In this document: in pieces, positions 44,654 to 60,600 of the stretch | How the letters are laid out: each line of letters opens with the position of its first letter | Numbering within the stretch: position 1 is the stretch's first letter | Source of the DNA: Lingula anatina | Lineage: Eukaryota > Brachiopoda > Lingulata > Lingulida > Lingulidae | Direction of reading: 5' to 3' | Assembly: GCF_001039355.2 (NCBI RefSeq) | Contig: NW_019775746.1 | Location: forward strand, 907,947 to 971,946 | Length of the DNA: 64,000 nucleotides | Translations under genes and position numbers: made by a program | Notes under the pieces: generated by a model | Seen by the model: only the letters and a program-made list of their open reading frames with translations | Databases searched by the model: none | Told to the model about the DNA's origin: nothing

Positions 44654-47600
44654 ATTTATTTATATATTCATGTATCATTTAAAATTTTTTGTAAGTTCAG
44701 TTTCTGCTTAGTAACTGAATTCAGTTGTTTTTTGTGTATTATGTTGTTTTGTATTTTACAAAAATACTCAAATAGTCATAATAATGAGACTATCGTAAAT
44801 AATTAAGAATTTTTAATGATATTTACTCCTGATAAGCATTGTTGGACAGATGTATTGACAATACTAATTTCTAATATATATACCTGCAATGGATACTATA
44901 ATTCTAGCATCTCTGCCAAGACCATTTTGATAATATTTTCTTTTACTGTATTACTCAATGCCAATTCTTTAATGATATTGAGATATTAAACAAAAAAAAA
45001 ATGTGATACACTGTTAAAACCATTGCAATTTCAAATGCTGTGATAATTATAAATGTTTGTATTTTATCTGTATTTTTTAGTCAAATGTAATTTGTGTGAG
45101 GTTCATTTCTGCACAAGTTCAGGCACAGTTGAGAAGTGTTTGCCCTTCACCTTTTAAAGTGAAAGTGTCATTTTCTGATTGTAACCTTGGGTGATATACA
45201 TTTTGATACATTGTGAAGCTTCACAATACTGGCACATGGTTTTATCAGCTGTTATGGGTACAGTGACAACAATAGTTTCTTCAAATAATTACCAAATATT
45301 GTTACCACTTTTGACCAAGACACCTTTAATCAGGGGAAGAAGCTTTGGTAGAGTCAAAATATTGAAGTGGTTGGAAATCTGATTTTTGTTTTGTTTTTTT
45401 AGAGACAATAGCTGTAACTACAAAATACTATTTTATACTGAAATATATCTAATAATATATTATGAAACCTTAAGTACAAAAAGACACTAGTATCTCAGGA
45501 ATGGATCTTCTGCTTCCTTGCCGAAAAATAAAAACTACCTTGCATAAGTAGCTGCACCCAAATGACTTTGTATGGTATTTTATAAGTTTGAACTAGAAGT
45601 GTTAAATTATATGATGAGTGCAGCAGTGATGATTTTTCAAAATAAAAATCGTACAATTGTGTATAATTGAGTATTATTCCACTGATTGAATTTTATTGCA
45701 CAGGCTGGCCTAAGGTTTAGATATGCAGCTCTTGAAATTATAAACAAGATCTTTGATACCACATTAGATAAATAAACATGAAAAGATATAATAAACTCAA
45801 AGCAGTTCTTTCAGTGTTATGACTTGTTTTATTCAGTATATTTTGGCACATATGGTAACAGCAGTTTACACTCTTAATTAAAAAACAGGCCTCCCCAAAT
45901 GACTTCTATGTACAATGAGGGGCACAAGCTCAGTACCTTGCATTGAGCTCAGCAAAAACCAATGACGTATGAGGAAGATGATTTGATTGCTTTTGGTGCA
46001 ACACAATTATGACTAAATTTGCTAAGTTTACTGTCATTAAAAGTGTCAAATCATACTTATTTTTTTCTTTATGGTGCACAATGAATTCATTGTCTGAAGT
46101 GGACATATGTTAAAAATTACATCTTTTCTTTAAATAGCATTCTCTTATTTTCCTCTGACACAAACAAGTTTAAGTATAATTGTTAAAACCAGCAGTTTTC
46201 TTCATCACAATTCTCAATATTCGATGACAATTATTTTCGATGATTTCAGACTAAAATATTTACCTGCATTCGTTTTATATCATGTTAACAAGCACACTTG
46301 ACAAACACACAACTTGTTTATAATTAATTCAAACTAGCTTTCATGAAACAATCTTAAGTTTTCCTGGAAGATTCCTTGAGTGCATACAAAGTTATCTTAT
46401 GGGCTGAATTAAAAAAATGTTTACATCTCCAAAGTAAGACGATAAACTACTACACATACCAAGCCAACATGCAACATTGAAGCAACCTGAGATTTGGAAT
46501 GGCAGTAGATTTCTTCCATGACACAATGCTATTATATATTAAGCAACAAGACTACAAATACTCAAATATCAAGCAACATAATTACCATAAGCCAACTCAA
46601 TGCAGTGATATCTACATATTAAACAAAAGAATGCCACAATTACTACAGAAAACATTTTACAGATAGTATAATATTTACAATTTAAACATTAACGTGAATA
46701 CACTGTCCTATAATAAAGACGAAGGTGCTTTCATTCATCTGGACAGATTAAATTGAAAAATAAAATAATGTCACTATGTTATTCTACATTTTGCTGAACT
46801 CCTGTAACCAAGAAAGAATCTCTTGGTGGACTCTTAATAGTCCAAATGTTCATTTGTCCAAAAGTGTCCTTGTATACAAAGTTGCAAGCTTACTATATTA
46901 GTCATATGGTTCATAGGTCTGAAAATGTACGTTTTTACAGAAAATCTACTTTTCCACTAGTAAATTTTAATGTAAAAAAACTTTCATAAGAACAGCAGTG
47001 GTTTCTGTCAGTGATGATATTAGACGTCTTTCACAATAATTTAAGGAAAAATAATCTGAAACACTTGAAACTATTTAAACATCTAAACTAGACAAAGATT
47101 GATTTATGAGCAAGTAATTTATAACAGCCTAGTTATACTTTGGGACAAGTGGGAACACAAGCTCTGATCTATGGCAATGTATACATATTATGGCACTCAA
47201 AAACAGTGTAATGAAATATTTCAACAAATGATGGGATATTGAATCATAGTTACATGTACCCACAGCATCGAACATTTACTGACATCAAACATTCTACCTC
47301 ATGCATTACATTTACTGCACAGTTCAGAATGCACAACAAAAACAATCAATTTAGAATGCTGTGAAAATTGGTCTAAATCTTTTTCAATGCTTCATCCTGA
47401 GAAAATATACCCATCAATCTGTTTTTTTTTCAGCAACAATTTGATGCACAGTTACAGTATATTCTATACCTACATCTTAATAAATTGTTAATTAAATTAT
47501 TCTACATAATTATGCACTATCAGTAAGAAACACTAAAGCAAGATAATATATGGAAACAAAATATAATGGAAACAAAACGACATCTAATGAAGCAAAGTAT

Positions 47601-48350
47601 ATAACATGCAAGAGATAAAAAATACCATATGGAATTATATCTAAAATGAAATTAATTAACAGAAGAGTATATGAAATTCTTCTACAGACTATACTGTGTC
47701 TAAATATTTGAGATCACATAGAAATGCTTTAAATACCGTTTCTGAGCTTGCCAGCTCTATATCATCTATCTTTAGACAGTTTAGAGACAACTGTCCTAGC
47801 TACTGAGATTTAAAAAATCACTCTTGGTTAAAGCAGTGTCTTTTAGAATTCTTTAGAACTTCAAGTAAAGATGAAGGGTTGTATCCTTGTATAATATTGT
47901 TTGTTGTTTGACACTGAGGTGTTATGTATAATTCCATCTTAAAAAAAGATGCCTGAAGTTTTAATTATGTGGTAAAGAATCTTCCTTACCTTATAACATT
48001 ATCACCAGGAGCTTTAAATTCAAAGCATAATCAAGACACTTGCTTTAATCTTGAAACATCATATTGCACCTGTAAACGCTTTTCCAAGGCTCTGGTTATC
48101 TCTATTCTATAGCAACTATACCCAGGAAATTCTCATGCCTTTCCTTTTTTCCAATATTTCATTAATTTTTCTTTCCAGCCCAACTCACTTTCAAAGCTGA
48201 ATCATTAATATGATACAAAAAATTGTTTTGGGAAATATTTCTACCAGTTTCACTAAAATTTAATGAGGGATCATCCCAATAAAATGACATCACCCATTAG
48301 CTATTCTTTCTCTCTATTATGTCTACTGTATCACAGTTTCCATTGGTCCA
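44654..48350. other. Intergenic / 3' UTRs of two convergent genes
   Basis: FBXL4 (+) and the integrin gene (-) point towards each other here. No exon is supported. A plus-strand AATAAA near 45771 and a minus-strand AATAAA (TTTATT near 45827) lie about 55 bp apart and could be the two transcript ends. That would give long 3' UTRs, about 2.5 kb for the integrin. Confidence 0.4.
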
Positions 48351-49794
48351 CTATTCCACTGCGGCCCCATTTTTAGTTGCGTTAAGTGGCTTCCTTGTCT
48401 CCTCGTACTCCTCATCCATCTCTTGGTACCTTTTCCTCTTGAAGAACCCACACTGGAAGATTGAAGGTAAAAAGTTTGATTATTGCAAAATAGTGTGTTT
48501 ATTGTGATTATTAGTCATACAGTTGACCAATGTGTCAGGTTTTGATATAAATTATTTCCATCCAGAATGTTAAGTCTGTAATATAATTAATAAACTTAAA
48601 AACGATTGATTGAGTGCTCACTTAAAAAATTGATAAAAAATTCAATGTCATCGTATAAATTACTCAACAAAAATCAATATTGTAATAGCATTATTCTAAA
48701 TAAATCCCCATACAGAGTAACAACAACAAACATCACAACAACCTCAATGTAATTGTGACCTCCTTGAGCTACTATTTGCTCTGACCTGACTTTTAACCAA
48801 TGGCCTTCACCCTTGACCTTTGACCTACCTTCCACAGTATGAGGATCAGCAGTATAAGCAGCAGCAGGCCTCCAATGGCTGCCACTATATAGATCCAGAT
48901 GGGGATTGGCCTCAAACCTACATCTGGTGTTTCTGGGTTTATATTAGTGTGGACCTGAAATAGAAATGCCCATTTGAAATTAAAATAAATTATAAACTTT
49001 TTGATAATTAATTTACAGTAAAAAATATTGCTCATTGGTAAATGAGATATTTAAATTTTTTTCTTATACATAACTGGACATTTTTGTGAAAATTGGCTGA
49101 CGAGTCTTATTGACAGAATTAAATTAAATTAAATGAATCAATGAAATTATTATTTTTTTTTTTTTACTAAATAAAAATATGCAAAATTGACAATTTCCTC
49201 TCTTATGGAGGCAGCTGTCAAATGAAAATTCAGTGAAGTGAATGTGAGCTGTTGAACTTTCTTAGACTAGTTGTTAAATACGTAATTCTAGATTAGGCAG
49301 TGACTTACAGTAAATTCTGCGGTAGAGTAGGTGACAGGCTTGGCACCGTAAGGTACATCCTGTACGGTTGCCTTGACAACTGATGGTATGAGAGCAGTAT
49401 TGACACTTCCCTGGAAACAAGCAAGAACAATAACAGTAATTAGTATTACCCACAAATGTCTATAACACATCACTTATTATTTTTATAATATCAATTGTTT
49501 CTTTAATCTCAACACAATGCACTTTCTGACACTAAACCCAACTCTTCTTCTTCTAAGACTTTCAAATCATCTGTATCAGATAAAACAAACATCTCAACTT
49601 GCTAGTTACTTTTTCTCAGTTTTGCTTGGATTATCGTTAGACAGTATCCTTAAGCAATATAATTAATACATGTAATAACAGTGTTAATTAATTGATAATA
49701 AGCTTTTTATTTTAATTTTTCATTGGCATTCACAGGACATTGCATAAAATACACAAGAGTACATATGAAGTCAATATGGTAATATTAAAAGTAA

Positions 49795-49840
<46 letters not shown>

Positions 49841-51073
49841 ATATAGTTACCTTGACAATGCTCTCTACCCAGAGTCTTGCTCTGATCTGGATGAGAGCCA
49901 CATGGCCGGAGTTCAGTAGACCCAGTGTACACACCAATTTACTACAGTGACCAGTGGGACAGTTCTAGAGGTCATAATAGAATATCTGATAATAAAAGGG
50001 TCTCACCCAATGTGAATTAAATATAACAGAGAGTTTATACTAACTACTGGCATATTGTAGTGCAAAGGACATTTGATAATTTGACCTTAATCACTATGAG
50101 AAAGAAAACATCTCTGAAATATAAATCTATTTTAGTTACCATTTTGGTGAGCTATTTTACAAAACTTAACAAAAGATCTTGATTTTTTCTAATTAATCTT
50201 CCACATGTTTGAATGCTTTTTTCCTCTCACCTGTTGCATCAGTGTATTAGTAGTGGGTTGTGGAGACTGTACATCATCTTCTCTCCTCCTCCTTATCTTC
50301 AGTGTCTGATCTTCTGTTATCACTGCCTCCACCACCACATCTTCTGGCTCAAGCTACAGAATAAAATATCAACTTTTTTTACACTAATAATAATAATAAT
50401 AATAATAATAATTAATTATAATAATAATTTTATTTAGAATTTAATGTTACATGTCAGCATTGCTAGTTGTCTGTATTATTTCTATTCGGTATAAATACAT
50501 GATGTGTAATCTAAGGGGATACATGTACCAAACCATTTTTCTGTATGTATTGAAATGTTTAACATTGTTTTAAAACAACATTTGATTAAGTCTTTGATCA
50601 AATAAAGACCATCTATAATTAAGTTAAAATTTATAATCAGATGGCACCAGAATTGCAATTAACTATTCTCTGAATCATCTGATAAAAAAGAATATATTTA
50701 AAGTTCACAATTAAAAGTACTAAGCTATAATACCTGTATCTGCCTGACATTGACATCCTCTGCAGTACAAAACCCCGTACCAGACAGCAGCTTGGGGGTC
50801 TCCATCAGATACAGCAGGGGGGACCCATCCATGTTGTAACTAGGCCATGTGATCTCTACCACAGTTTTGTTTACTGAACTGGGTCCATTGTTGTATACCT
50901 ATCACGATATTAATAAATAATATTTCAAACAATTACAGATAAATATATAGTATCAGTACATTAAGAAGTATATCAATACTTTGTTCAATTATTTTCTTGG
51001 AAGTTAGCCAGGGGATGGAGGAAGAAAGGGGTTCTGGACCCCCCCCACACACACACACACAAACACAAACACA

Positions 51074-51119
<46 letters not shown>

Positions 51120-52538
51120 TTAAGTGAAAATTAATGTTTTGGTGAAAATTGTGTGACTGGAGTTTCTTAGAGTATAAATATAGCAAAGTCAAGATACATG
51201 TTTTTTCACATTAAGAAAGATTTGCCTCTGGTTTCAGTTAATCCTGTTAAGTTCCTGAGTGAAAACTAACCTGATATTTGTGTATAACCTGTGGTCCTAT
51301 CTCTGACTCTGTAACTATCTCCTCACTGTATGTGCTGTTGTACACCAGCTGCTCCGGAACTGACACCCTGAAATTATTGAATATTAATTCCCTCTAAGAT
51401 TTCATCATTTTTTTTATTATTATACAGGTATTGAAGATTCCCCCAATTTCCATTTTCAAATTTCCACTTTTCAGAATAAAAAGGTTATATTTTTAGAGAT
51501 CACAAGTTATAGGCAAAAATTGATACATTAATTATTCCTATTGATTTCATCAGCTGTCTGCTTCAGTAACTCAACCTGTTTACAGCCATTTGCGTACTGT
51601 ATTTGCACCTACTCAAGCAGGGTTGCAGATCCCACAGACCTCTGTTTCAGGCTACTGATGAATAAAATTAAAACCACCCAGATGTTTTACGCCATTTATT
51701 ATAATAGGTTGTACTTACCCAGTTACCCCAATGTTAGCTACAACCAGAACAGGCACATGGACATCTATCTGGTTGTCTGCAAGATCTGTTCTGTTCTCTG
51801 GGTTAGTGCTGTAATGAAGGGGAAACTGTATTAAACTACTTTTATAAACCGAATACAATTATCTCAGTCTCTCTCTCACATGCACGTTTTCTTCCAAGAA
51901 AGACTAAAATACTTATAAATTATTCAATTTAAAGAACATATCACTGCAGGGTTAGTGTACATAAATTCTTTCTGGGGCATCTTTTATTTAATTTACTGTC
52001 CCTGTAGGTAAGCTGTTTTGTGTGTCCCTATATTAATTGTTATGAAAATAAATTAAAAGGTCTTTGTCAAAAAATTTTCTATCTTGCATTAGTCATACTG
52101 TACCTGTTCACTGTAAGCTGGAACTGAAGGAAACTGGAGACGTCTGTCACATCATCAGCAGACAGCCTCAGTTTGAAGTCAACCTGGGGAGAGTTAGAAA
52201 ATAATGGTGTGGAAGTTGGTAAATAATAAATGATGAATAAGATTACAGCATTTTGGTATGTTATTCGTTATTTTATCTACTGGTTTTAATCATTGATCAT
52301 CATCACTTTTAATTTTTTCTTATTATTAAAATGTGACTTCATGTATATATCCCTCACAAACATATATATGCTTGCATGGTGTACATTAATTACCAAACAA
52401 ACACAAATTTTAGCATGAAAAATATAATTTTTTTCTTCCATCCAACTTACATTCACACATGCACATTATGTGTCGATCATTCCCACCCACACACATGCAC
52501 AACCGCATATATACATACATGCATGCACACACAGGCTT

Positions 52539-52573
<35 letters not shown>

Positions 52574-55500
52574 ATTACCTGTGTTTTCTGCTGCAGTGGG
52601 TTTCCCACATCACACACCACATACTCTCCTTCCTCCTCCACAGCTCTCTGTTCACAGCTCACTGGGGATGCCTGCATGGAGAAGTTATCATGATACATTA
52701 TATATAGCACGAATATAGAGCAAAATATTGTACATGCCATACATTATTTTATATTAATGTAATTGTTGTATATGTAATTTCTAGCTGGTGTTGCTGTTTA
52801 CTACACTTCTAAAAACTGGCAATTTATGAGCACCTCAGTAATATGTACACATGTACTGATACAGGTATTTTTTTTTCAAAGATAACTGAGATCATTTCAG
52901 TTTCTTATCAAAAAGTGTTATTTCTGACCCCAAACCAAACGTTTTTTTTTTTTTTTTAATTTCAAGTCACTGATGAGGCTAACAATGGATAAATTAAGGT
53001 TACTTCAAAAATAAATAAATAAATGAATAAATAAATAGACACACAAACCAATAACCTACCCCAGTTATTCCCTGTGTATTGGTATAGCTGATGCCAAAGG
53101 GCAGTTTGACATACAGAGTTGACTCGTAGGCGTCTTCCCCACTGTTGACTACAGCGACATCTATCTCAATTTTTCTATTGCTGCCAATAGTGTGTGGGGC
53201 GCTGTAGGAAAATAGTGAATAAATAAAAACAAAATATTGAATAAACAAAAAGAAAATATTGAATATAAAATAACTGCTATATTCATTTAACATCTACCTT
53301 AATAAAAAATCATTAATTTACATTATTTTTTAATTTTACAGACTGCATGACCAGTCAAAGAGGACATCCCAGTATACTCACATTTATTTTCAATAATTTT
53401 CAGTTTATTTTTCTAGAAATGCACATCCTGAGATACAGAAATACAGAAAACTCTGCCCCTGAATTCTCAGCATGTCCCTGCTGTTATAATACATATAGTT
53501 ACTAATATCAACATGCTGATCACAGACAGAGGCAAGGTTTTTGTAATCTCCTGTCTGAACTAAGTGAAAAGTTTTCATGCCCTACCCCACTGCCTTGATC
53601 CTAAGATCTGGAATGCAGATCTCGTCTGGCCCACAGTTGGTCTGGATACGCGCCTGAAACAATGCATTTTTTAAAAATAAATTCAGAGATACTGAGAATA
53701 TTTAAAATTATGTAATTCAATTGAACTTCAATAATTTCTTCCTTCCTTTCCTAACTGACAAAACAACAAATTTTAAGTATTCATCATAAAAAAATGATAA
53801 GAATGAAATTGCTAGCAAATCAACTCACCTCAGTGGACACAAAGGAGGGAATGTATTGATCTAGTATAGGCAGCAACTCCCCAGGGGGCACCACTGTAGG
53901 CTCCATCAATTTGTACTCCATGGTTATAGTTATAGGGGACAACTTATTACGGATATTGTCCTGAAATAATCAGCAGAGTTTCACTCTTTATCATAATAAA
54001 AATATCATATTTTAATGGCATAAGAAGAAACATATGCCTTAAGATGTATATCATCCATGTCATTTGTTCTTATACTTACACAGTCTAATATTTTTATATT
54101 CAATTTTTTATAGTTATTTTCAAAAATCTGATGTATATGATGGCATAAGCTTTGCGTTTATCAGATATTTCTATCTACATGTAATATTAACCTTGGCAGT
54201 TTATTTGCTATTGATATTTTTTAGTTGCCACAATCCAAAAGTAGGGGGCAGCACTATGGTGGCCTTTTTTTTTTAACTATTGGCAAATACAATTAATGGT
54301 TTTCCTATAACAGAAAAGGGGAACACCATCTTCAGGAATGGAAAAAAAAAAGAGTTCAATGCTATAAAGCACTATTATCCTGACATACTGGGGAGTAATG
54401 TACTCTGACACCTGCACCCTGGGGACCAATAGGCAGACCTATTAGAAATCCCATCTGCCTTTGCAGATACATACACCCAGAGAATGAGGGTGAATAGGCC
54501 TGCATGATGGCAGGGAGGGGAATTTGTGGGTATGGAAAGAGCCAACATTTTTGGACAAAAAAATGTCCAATCTCAATAAAAATCTGATTTAATTAAGCTC
54601 TATCCCACCTCTCAAAATACATGTAGATCAGTGAAGGGCGTAAAAAGTCCATTTTTTTTAAAGAACTCACCCCCCTCTTTGATATTGTTGGCTAAAGGTC
54701 ACATGTAAAAAGGAAATTTTGTGATACAAGAGAGAAAACCTGATATAAGGTTGGTATAGACACAATTTTTTAGCCTATTTCTTGACTTAAAATGTCTGTA
54801 AACATGTCCAAATATAGATGTTAAAACTGGATGTGAAACTGAAAACAAATAGCTGCATGTGATTTATCTTAGGATGTCTGAAAAATTGGATGATGATTAT
54901 TATATGTAATTGTTTAGAAATAGCTTTCACCAATGAATATTATAAGTAATATTTAAATCACCTCAACCTAACAGGCTGATTTAATTCAGATATATGGACA
55001 CTGTGAGGCACTGATCCCTTAATTTTAACAAGTCACACATATGACAAACAATATTTCAGTTTGTCTTCACAGCTTAAACTTATGAAAAACAATATAAAAC
55101 CATACAGAAAGTAACTCAGGGTGAGCCAGAGAGATCCCCTGCCTCTCTCCATTAATCCAAGATATAATCGAATTCTCCACCAATCAACAGGGGTCGGCCA
55201 TTACCCACAGTCTGCATCCTCCATGACTGAGTTTTGATAGACCATGCAGATGTTCATATTATTTTTTAATTAAAGTCCCATTATCTAATGTTATTTGGCA
55301 TGAAATATTAGGAAATGGCCCTAGGAATGTGAGCTTCTGGGTTTTCATTAAATTACTGGCTTTTTAGGTCTCTCATGGGATGTCCTCTATTGGCAAAATC
55401 GCTCTGGTAATGAAATTTTCATTTGCTGCCTGGAGGAAGAAGTTGAAGAGAAAAAAAGGCATACTGATTAAGTGACTTCATTTTTCTGGCATTAATTACT

Positions 55501-55882
55501 CTTTGATTAGACCATGTAACTGCATTATGGAGATTATTTTCCTGATTTTGTTATAAAGTTGTATGTGCCTATTTGTTGACTGATGTGAACTTGTGTAAAG
55601 TATTCACATTTTCTAATTATTTTACATGCAACATTACCATTGCCAGCATTGCATACCTATCTGATCAGACGCACAGGACTTTCAACTAAGGTATACACAT
55701 GTAGGTACATAGTGAATTAGCAATCAACTTTTCTATTCTTATGATAAAAATAAAATTTTTAGTGAAAAGAAACAGATACACCTGTACCCTGTACAGTATT
55801 TGTACACAGGTTTTTCATATACACTGAACAAGGTATCAAATTAAATATTTTTTACAAATATTTTTGATGCTCTGATTCTTTC

Positions 55883-55918
<36 letters not shown>

Positions 55919-57631
55919 TGTGTGCATGCATGTGTACCCTGCATGTGCATGTGAACCGCAGTGTAATCAAGAGGTGTTCTTCATAACCTGATATATTATT
56001 GAATGATTATAATTATTATATAAATTAACAGACATTTTCACTGCTTTAATTAATGTTTGCCATGAGAAAGATAGAGATAATTTTAGTTGAACAGTTTCTT
56101 TGTATTTTAATAATTAAAATTAAGTCAGAAATTAAATCTGAGGATGTTTTAAAAGTATTAGTTACCATAAATGAACCATTCTAACAGAAACCCATAGTCC
56201 CATGGGATTTTTATTGAGCTATCACTCCGTGTAGATAAGGGCAACATGCTCAAGTAATAATTTACTTAGAGTGCTTTTTGTTTTACCGGCGGCAGGATTA
56301 ATCTCTTGGTCTTTTCGATGAGTTGCTTTAAAAATGGAAGGCATTTTTACAAATTGCCTTGAGCAGAGAGGAGAGGCTGGAGAACAGTTTTTAATTATTG
56401 TGCAACAGTGGGTTTTGTTTAAATCATTCCTGCTCCCTTTGGGCATTAAAGGAGTTTTTTTTTTTTTTTTNTTTGTGATACAAGAGAGAAAACCTGATAT
56501 AAGGTTGGTATAGACACAATTTTTTAGCCTATTTCTTGACTTAAAATGTCTGTAAACATGTCCAAATATAGATGTTAAAACTGGATGTGAAACTGAAAAC
56601 AAATAGCTGCATGTGATTTATCTTAGGATGTCTGAAAAATTGGATGATGATTATTATATGTAATTGTTTAGAAATAGCTTTCACCAATGAATATTATAAG
56701 TAATATTTAAATCACCTCAACCTAACAGGCTCATTTAATTCAGATATATGGACACTGTGAGGCACTGATCCCTTAATTTTAACAAGTCACACATGAAAAA
56801 CAATATTTCAGTTTATCTTCACAGGTAAAACATATGAAAGACAATATAAAACCATAAGTAACTCAGGGTGATCCAGAGAGATCCCCTGCCTCTCTCCATT
56901 AATCTAAGATATAATCAAATTCTCCACCAATCAACAGGGGTTGGCCATTACCCACAGTCTACATCCTCCATGACTGAGTTTTGATAGACCATGCAGATGT
57001 TCATATTATTTTTTAATTAAAGTCCCATTATCTAATGTTATTTGGCATGAAATATTAGGAAATGGCCCAAGGAATGTGAGCTTCTGGGTTTTCATTAAAT
57101 TACTGGCTTTTTAGGTCTCTCATGGGATGTCCTCTATTGGCAAAATCGCTCTGGTAATGAAATTTTCATTTGCTGCCTGGAGGAAGAAGTTGAAGAGAAA
57201 AAAAGAGGCATACTGATTAAGTGACTTCATTTTTCTGGCATTAATTACTCTTTGATTAGACCATGTAACTGCATTATGGAGATTATTTTCCTGATTTTGT
57301 TATAAAGTTGTATGTGCCTATTTGTTGACTGATGTGAACTTGTGTAAAGTATTCACATTTTCTAATTATTTTACATGCAACATTACCATTGCCAGCATTG
57401 CATACCTATCTGATCAGACGCACAGGACTTTCAACTAAGGTATACACATGTAGGTACATAGTGAATTAGCAATCAACTTTTCTATTCTTATGATAAAAAT
57501 AAAATTTTTAGTGAAAAGAAACAGATACACCTGTACCCTGTACAGTATTTGTACACAGGTTTTTCATATACACTGAACAAGGTATCAAATTAAATATTTT
57601 TTACAAATATTTTTGATGCTCTGATTCTTTC

Positions 57632-57667
<36 letters not shown>

Positions 57668-60600
57668 TGTGTGCATGCATGTGTACCCTGCATGTGCATG
57701 TGAACCGCAGTGTAATCAAGAGGTGTTCTTCATAACCTGATATATTATTGAATGATTATAATTATTATATAAATTAACAGACATTTTCACTGCTTTAATT
57801 AATGTTTGCCATGAGAAAGATAGAGATAATTTTAGTTGAACAGTTTCTTTGTATTTTAATAATTAAAATTAAGTCAGAAATTAAATCTGAGGATGTTTTA
57901 AAAGTATTAGTTACCATAAATGAACCATTCTAACAGAAACCCATAGTCCCATGGGATTTTTATTGAGCTATCACTCCGTGTAGATAAGGGCAACATGCTC
58001 AAGTAATAATTTACTTAGAGTGCTTTTTGTTTTACCGGCGGCAGGATTAATCTCTTGGTCTTTTCGATGAGTTGCTTTAAAAATGGAAGGCATTTTTACA
58101 AATTGCCTTGAGCAGAGAGGAGAGGCTGGAGAACAGTTTTTAATTATTGTGCAACAGTGGGTTTTGTTTAAATCATTCCTGCTCCCTTAGGGCATTAAAG
58201 GAGTTTTTTTTTTTTTTTTTCTTTTTTTTGTTTTTGGGGGGGGGGGGGGAGGGTTGGGGGGACTGCTGGCTATTATTACCAGTATAAATTCATTAAAATC
58301 GTTTTGTGAAAATGAAGAATTGAAAACATCAATTTTATTTTTATAATGTCACTAGAAGTGAATGGTGACTTATGAATATTATTTTCTGATACACTCACAA
58401 TTCATATAAAATTTTGATTCTTTACTGGTATTAGTTTTAATGGGAGGAAAAGTGTAAATTTAGTGAACACTTTCCATTTTCTCCAACAGCAGACATGAGC
58501 ATACATGAATGAGTTTGACTTAACTTAATACATGCAACTAAATGGAAAATTCAAATTCAAGTTTCCTTTCTACCATAAGATTAACCTGACTGCACTTTGT
58601 TTGCTTGACTGAAACGTTTAGTCATTTTATTCGGAAAGCTAACATATGAAGGATATCTCCAACCATGAAAATGCAGTCATTTTTTCATGTTTTAGATACA
58701 ATCAATTGGCAAACAATCTTACACGTAGTATTACCAGTAAATACACAGTTTGCAGTCTATAAATTATTTATCATTATGATTTTAGGTTATGAATGTTCAG
58801 AATTGCAGATTTCTCCATATGAGACAAAGGATCATGAGATATATAACAAAGGCAGAGGAAATTGTCTTCTCCAGTTCCAGACTACCGTTTTCAAAGACAA
58901 ATCCTGGTAGGATTGTCATGGAGGAAAAAAATGCTGTTTAGCTTTCAGCGGAAATTGATTTTCTGAAACCTCACCTCTGCTCTGACATTCAGATTTCCCA
59001 GGAGAGTGAAAGCGACACTCTCAAGTCTGACTCTACACAAAACATATTATCTCTGATGTTTATGGCGACAGGCAAGAGAGAGAAATAGAAAGAGAGAAAG
59101 AGATTCTACATCCTAGCTAGAAGATTCTAAAAAATGAAGATAATAAACTAATGTGTCAGTCTCATAGCCAGCAATTCTAAAGAGGGGGTCTTTTTTTCTG
59201 AAAAAGTGGAACTTTTTTTCCACAAAACCTTCATGTATCTACATCAAATGTTACTGACAGTGGACCTTTTTCTGGCAAAAAGGATGCTTTGTTTGAACCC
59301 CCCATCCCCCCCCACCCCTGTCTACAGGTCTGTGTATAACAGTGGGGTACATATACGACAGAGAGAGAGAGAGACAAAGAGTTTTTACATAGTTTCTGAT
59401 ATATGTATGACATGTATATTAATTCAATTACCTTCATGTAACCTAACGTCCTTTTACATGTCTTCTCCTCTCTGCGAAGTATCATACTGAAAGTCTCAGA
59501 AGGTTGAGGACTGTTTGAAAGTCTCACACGAGGGTTCAAGGGGAAGTCGGAATCCATCACTAATTTCACTGAGAGCTCTACCAAAATAGAAAATATGACA
59601 TGCATTAATTGATATGCAGGCTGGATTTTTTTTTTTTTTTCGACATGCACCCCAAGTAATTTGGTACTGTTTAAAGTCAAAATTCAGCTGCATCAGTGTC
59701 CTTTCTCCATTTGTGTTACATCTATGTTATCTTTCTTAATTAGCATTATAGATCAAATATATATATCAGGATCAGAAATTATATTAATATGTTCAAGTAC
59801 ATTAACCATTTTGTCCTTTCATGCATCAAATTTTACCACAAATTACATTTCAGGAATATTTTCATCAATGTCTCACCTATGCTCTCTGGGGCACCAACAC
59901 CATAATACTTGAGACAGGTTTCAGTGGTTATGCTGCAAAAATAAAATAAAATATTTCATTACCACATTTGGTCAAAAATGAGTTTTCCCAGCACATTCTA
60001 TCCAATTGAAAATTCATCCATTCATTCATTTTTTTTTTTTTTAATTTTAAATATTTGTAGTACAGTTGAACATTAAGAACTTGTAGTTGTAATTAAGATA
60101 GTGATCGACTCACAAATGTCATTATATAATATATATAGAAATCAACTGAGGCAACCTGACAACAGAGTTATTGAGTTCCCAGCTACCTCTGAGACTCAGA
60201 GTGCTCTTATCCCACTATGATAAAATCTATTAACTTAGAGACTCAGCCAACCATGACAATTAATAAAATCTATTAACTTCAAAGTTTAAAAGTGGACATA
60301 CCAGGTGAAACTTTTCTCCGGAGCATCGTCAGGGTGACAAAGCTTTCTGTCTAGGTTCACTGACTGTGGGTCTATAGCTAGGGTGGTCAGCACATGGATT
60401 ATAGGACGTGACCTGAAATATATTTTCTAGGTTTATTATTATACTACAAACTATATTTTACAACGTGCATGCAGTTTTTAAAAATCTATTTTAGACTAGG
60501 AGCACAATTAATTTACACAGTCAATAGATCATTTCTATGCTAATATTGCTCAAAGACCTCAGCTGGATAATTCTACAACCTCTCTTCCATATAATGATTC

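Larger units (their letters stand above)
53961..59431. other. Large integrin intron, inflated by an assembly duplication
   Basis: No exon seen between 53960 and 59432. About 1.75 kb of it is present twice around the N at 56471, so the true intron is shorter. It also holds two MITE family 1 relics. Confidence 0.6.

Noticed and set aside
59231-59680. 149-codon minus frame
   Set aside because: Contains integrin exon 59432-59577, but the rest is intron and MITE sequence.
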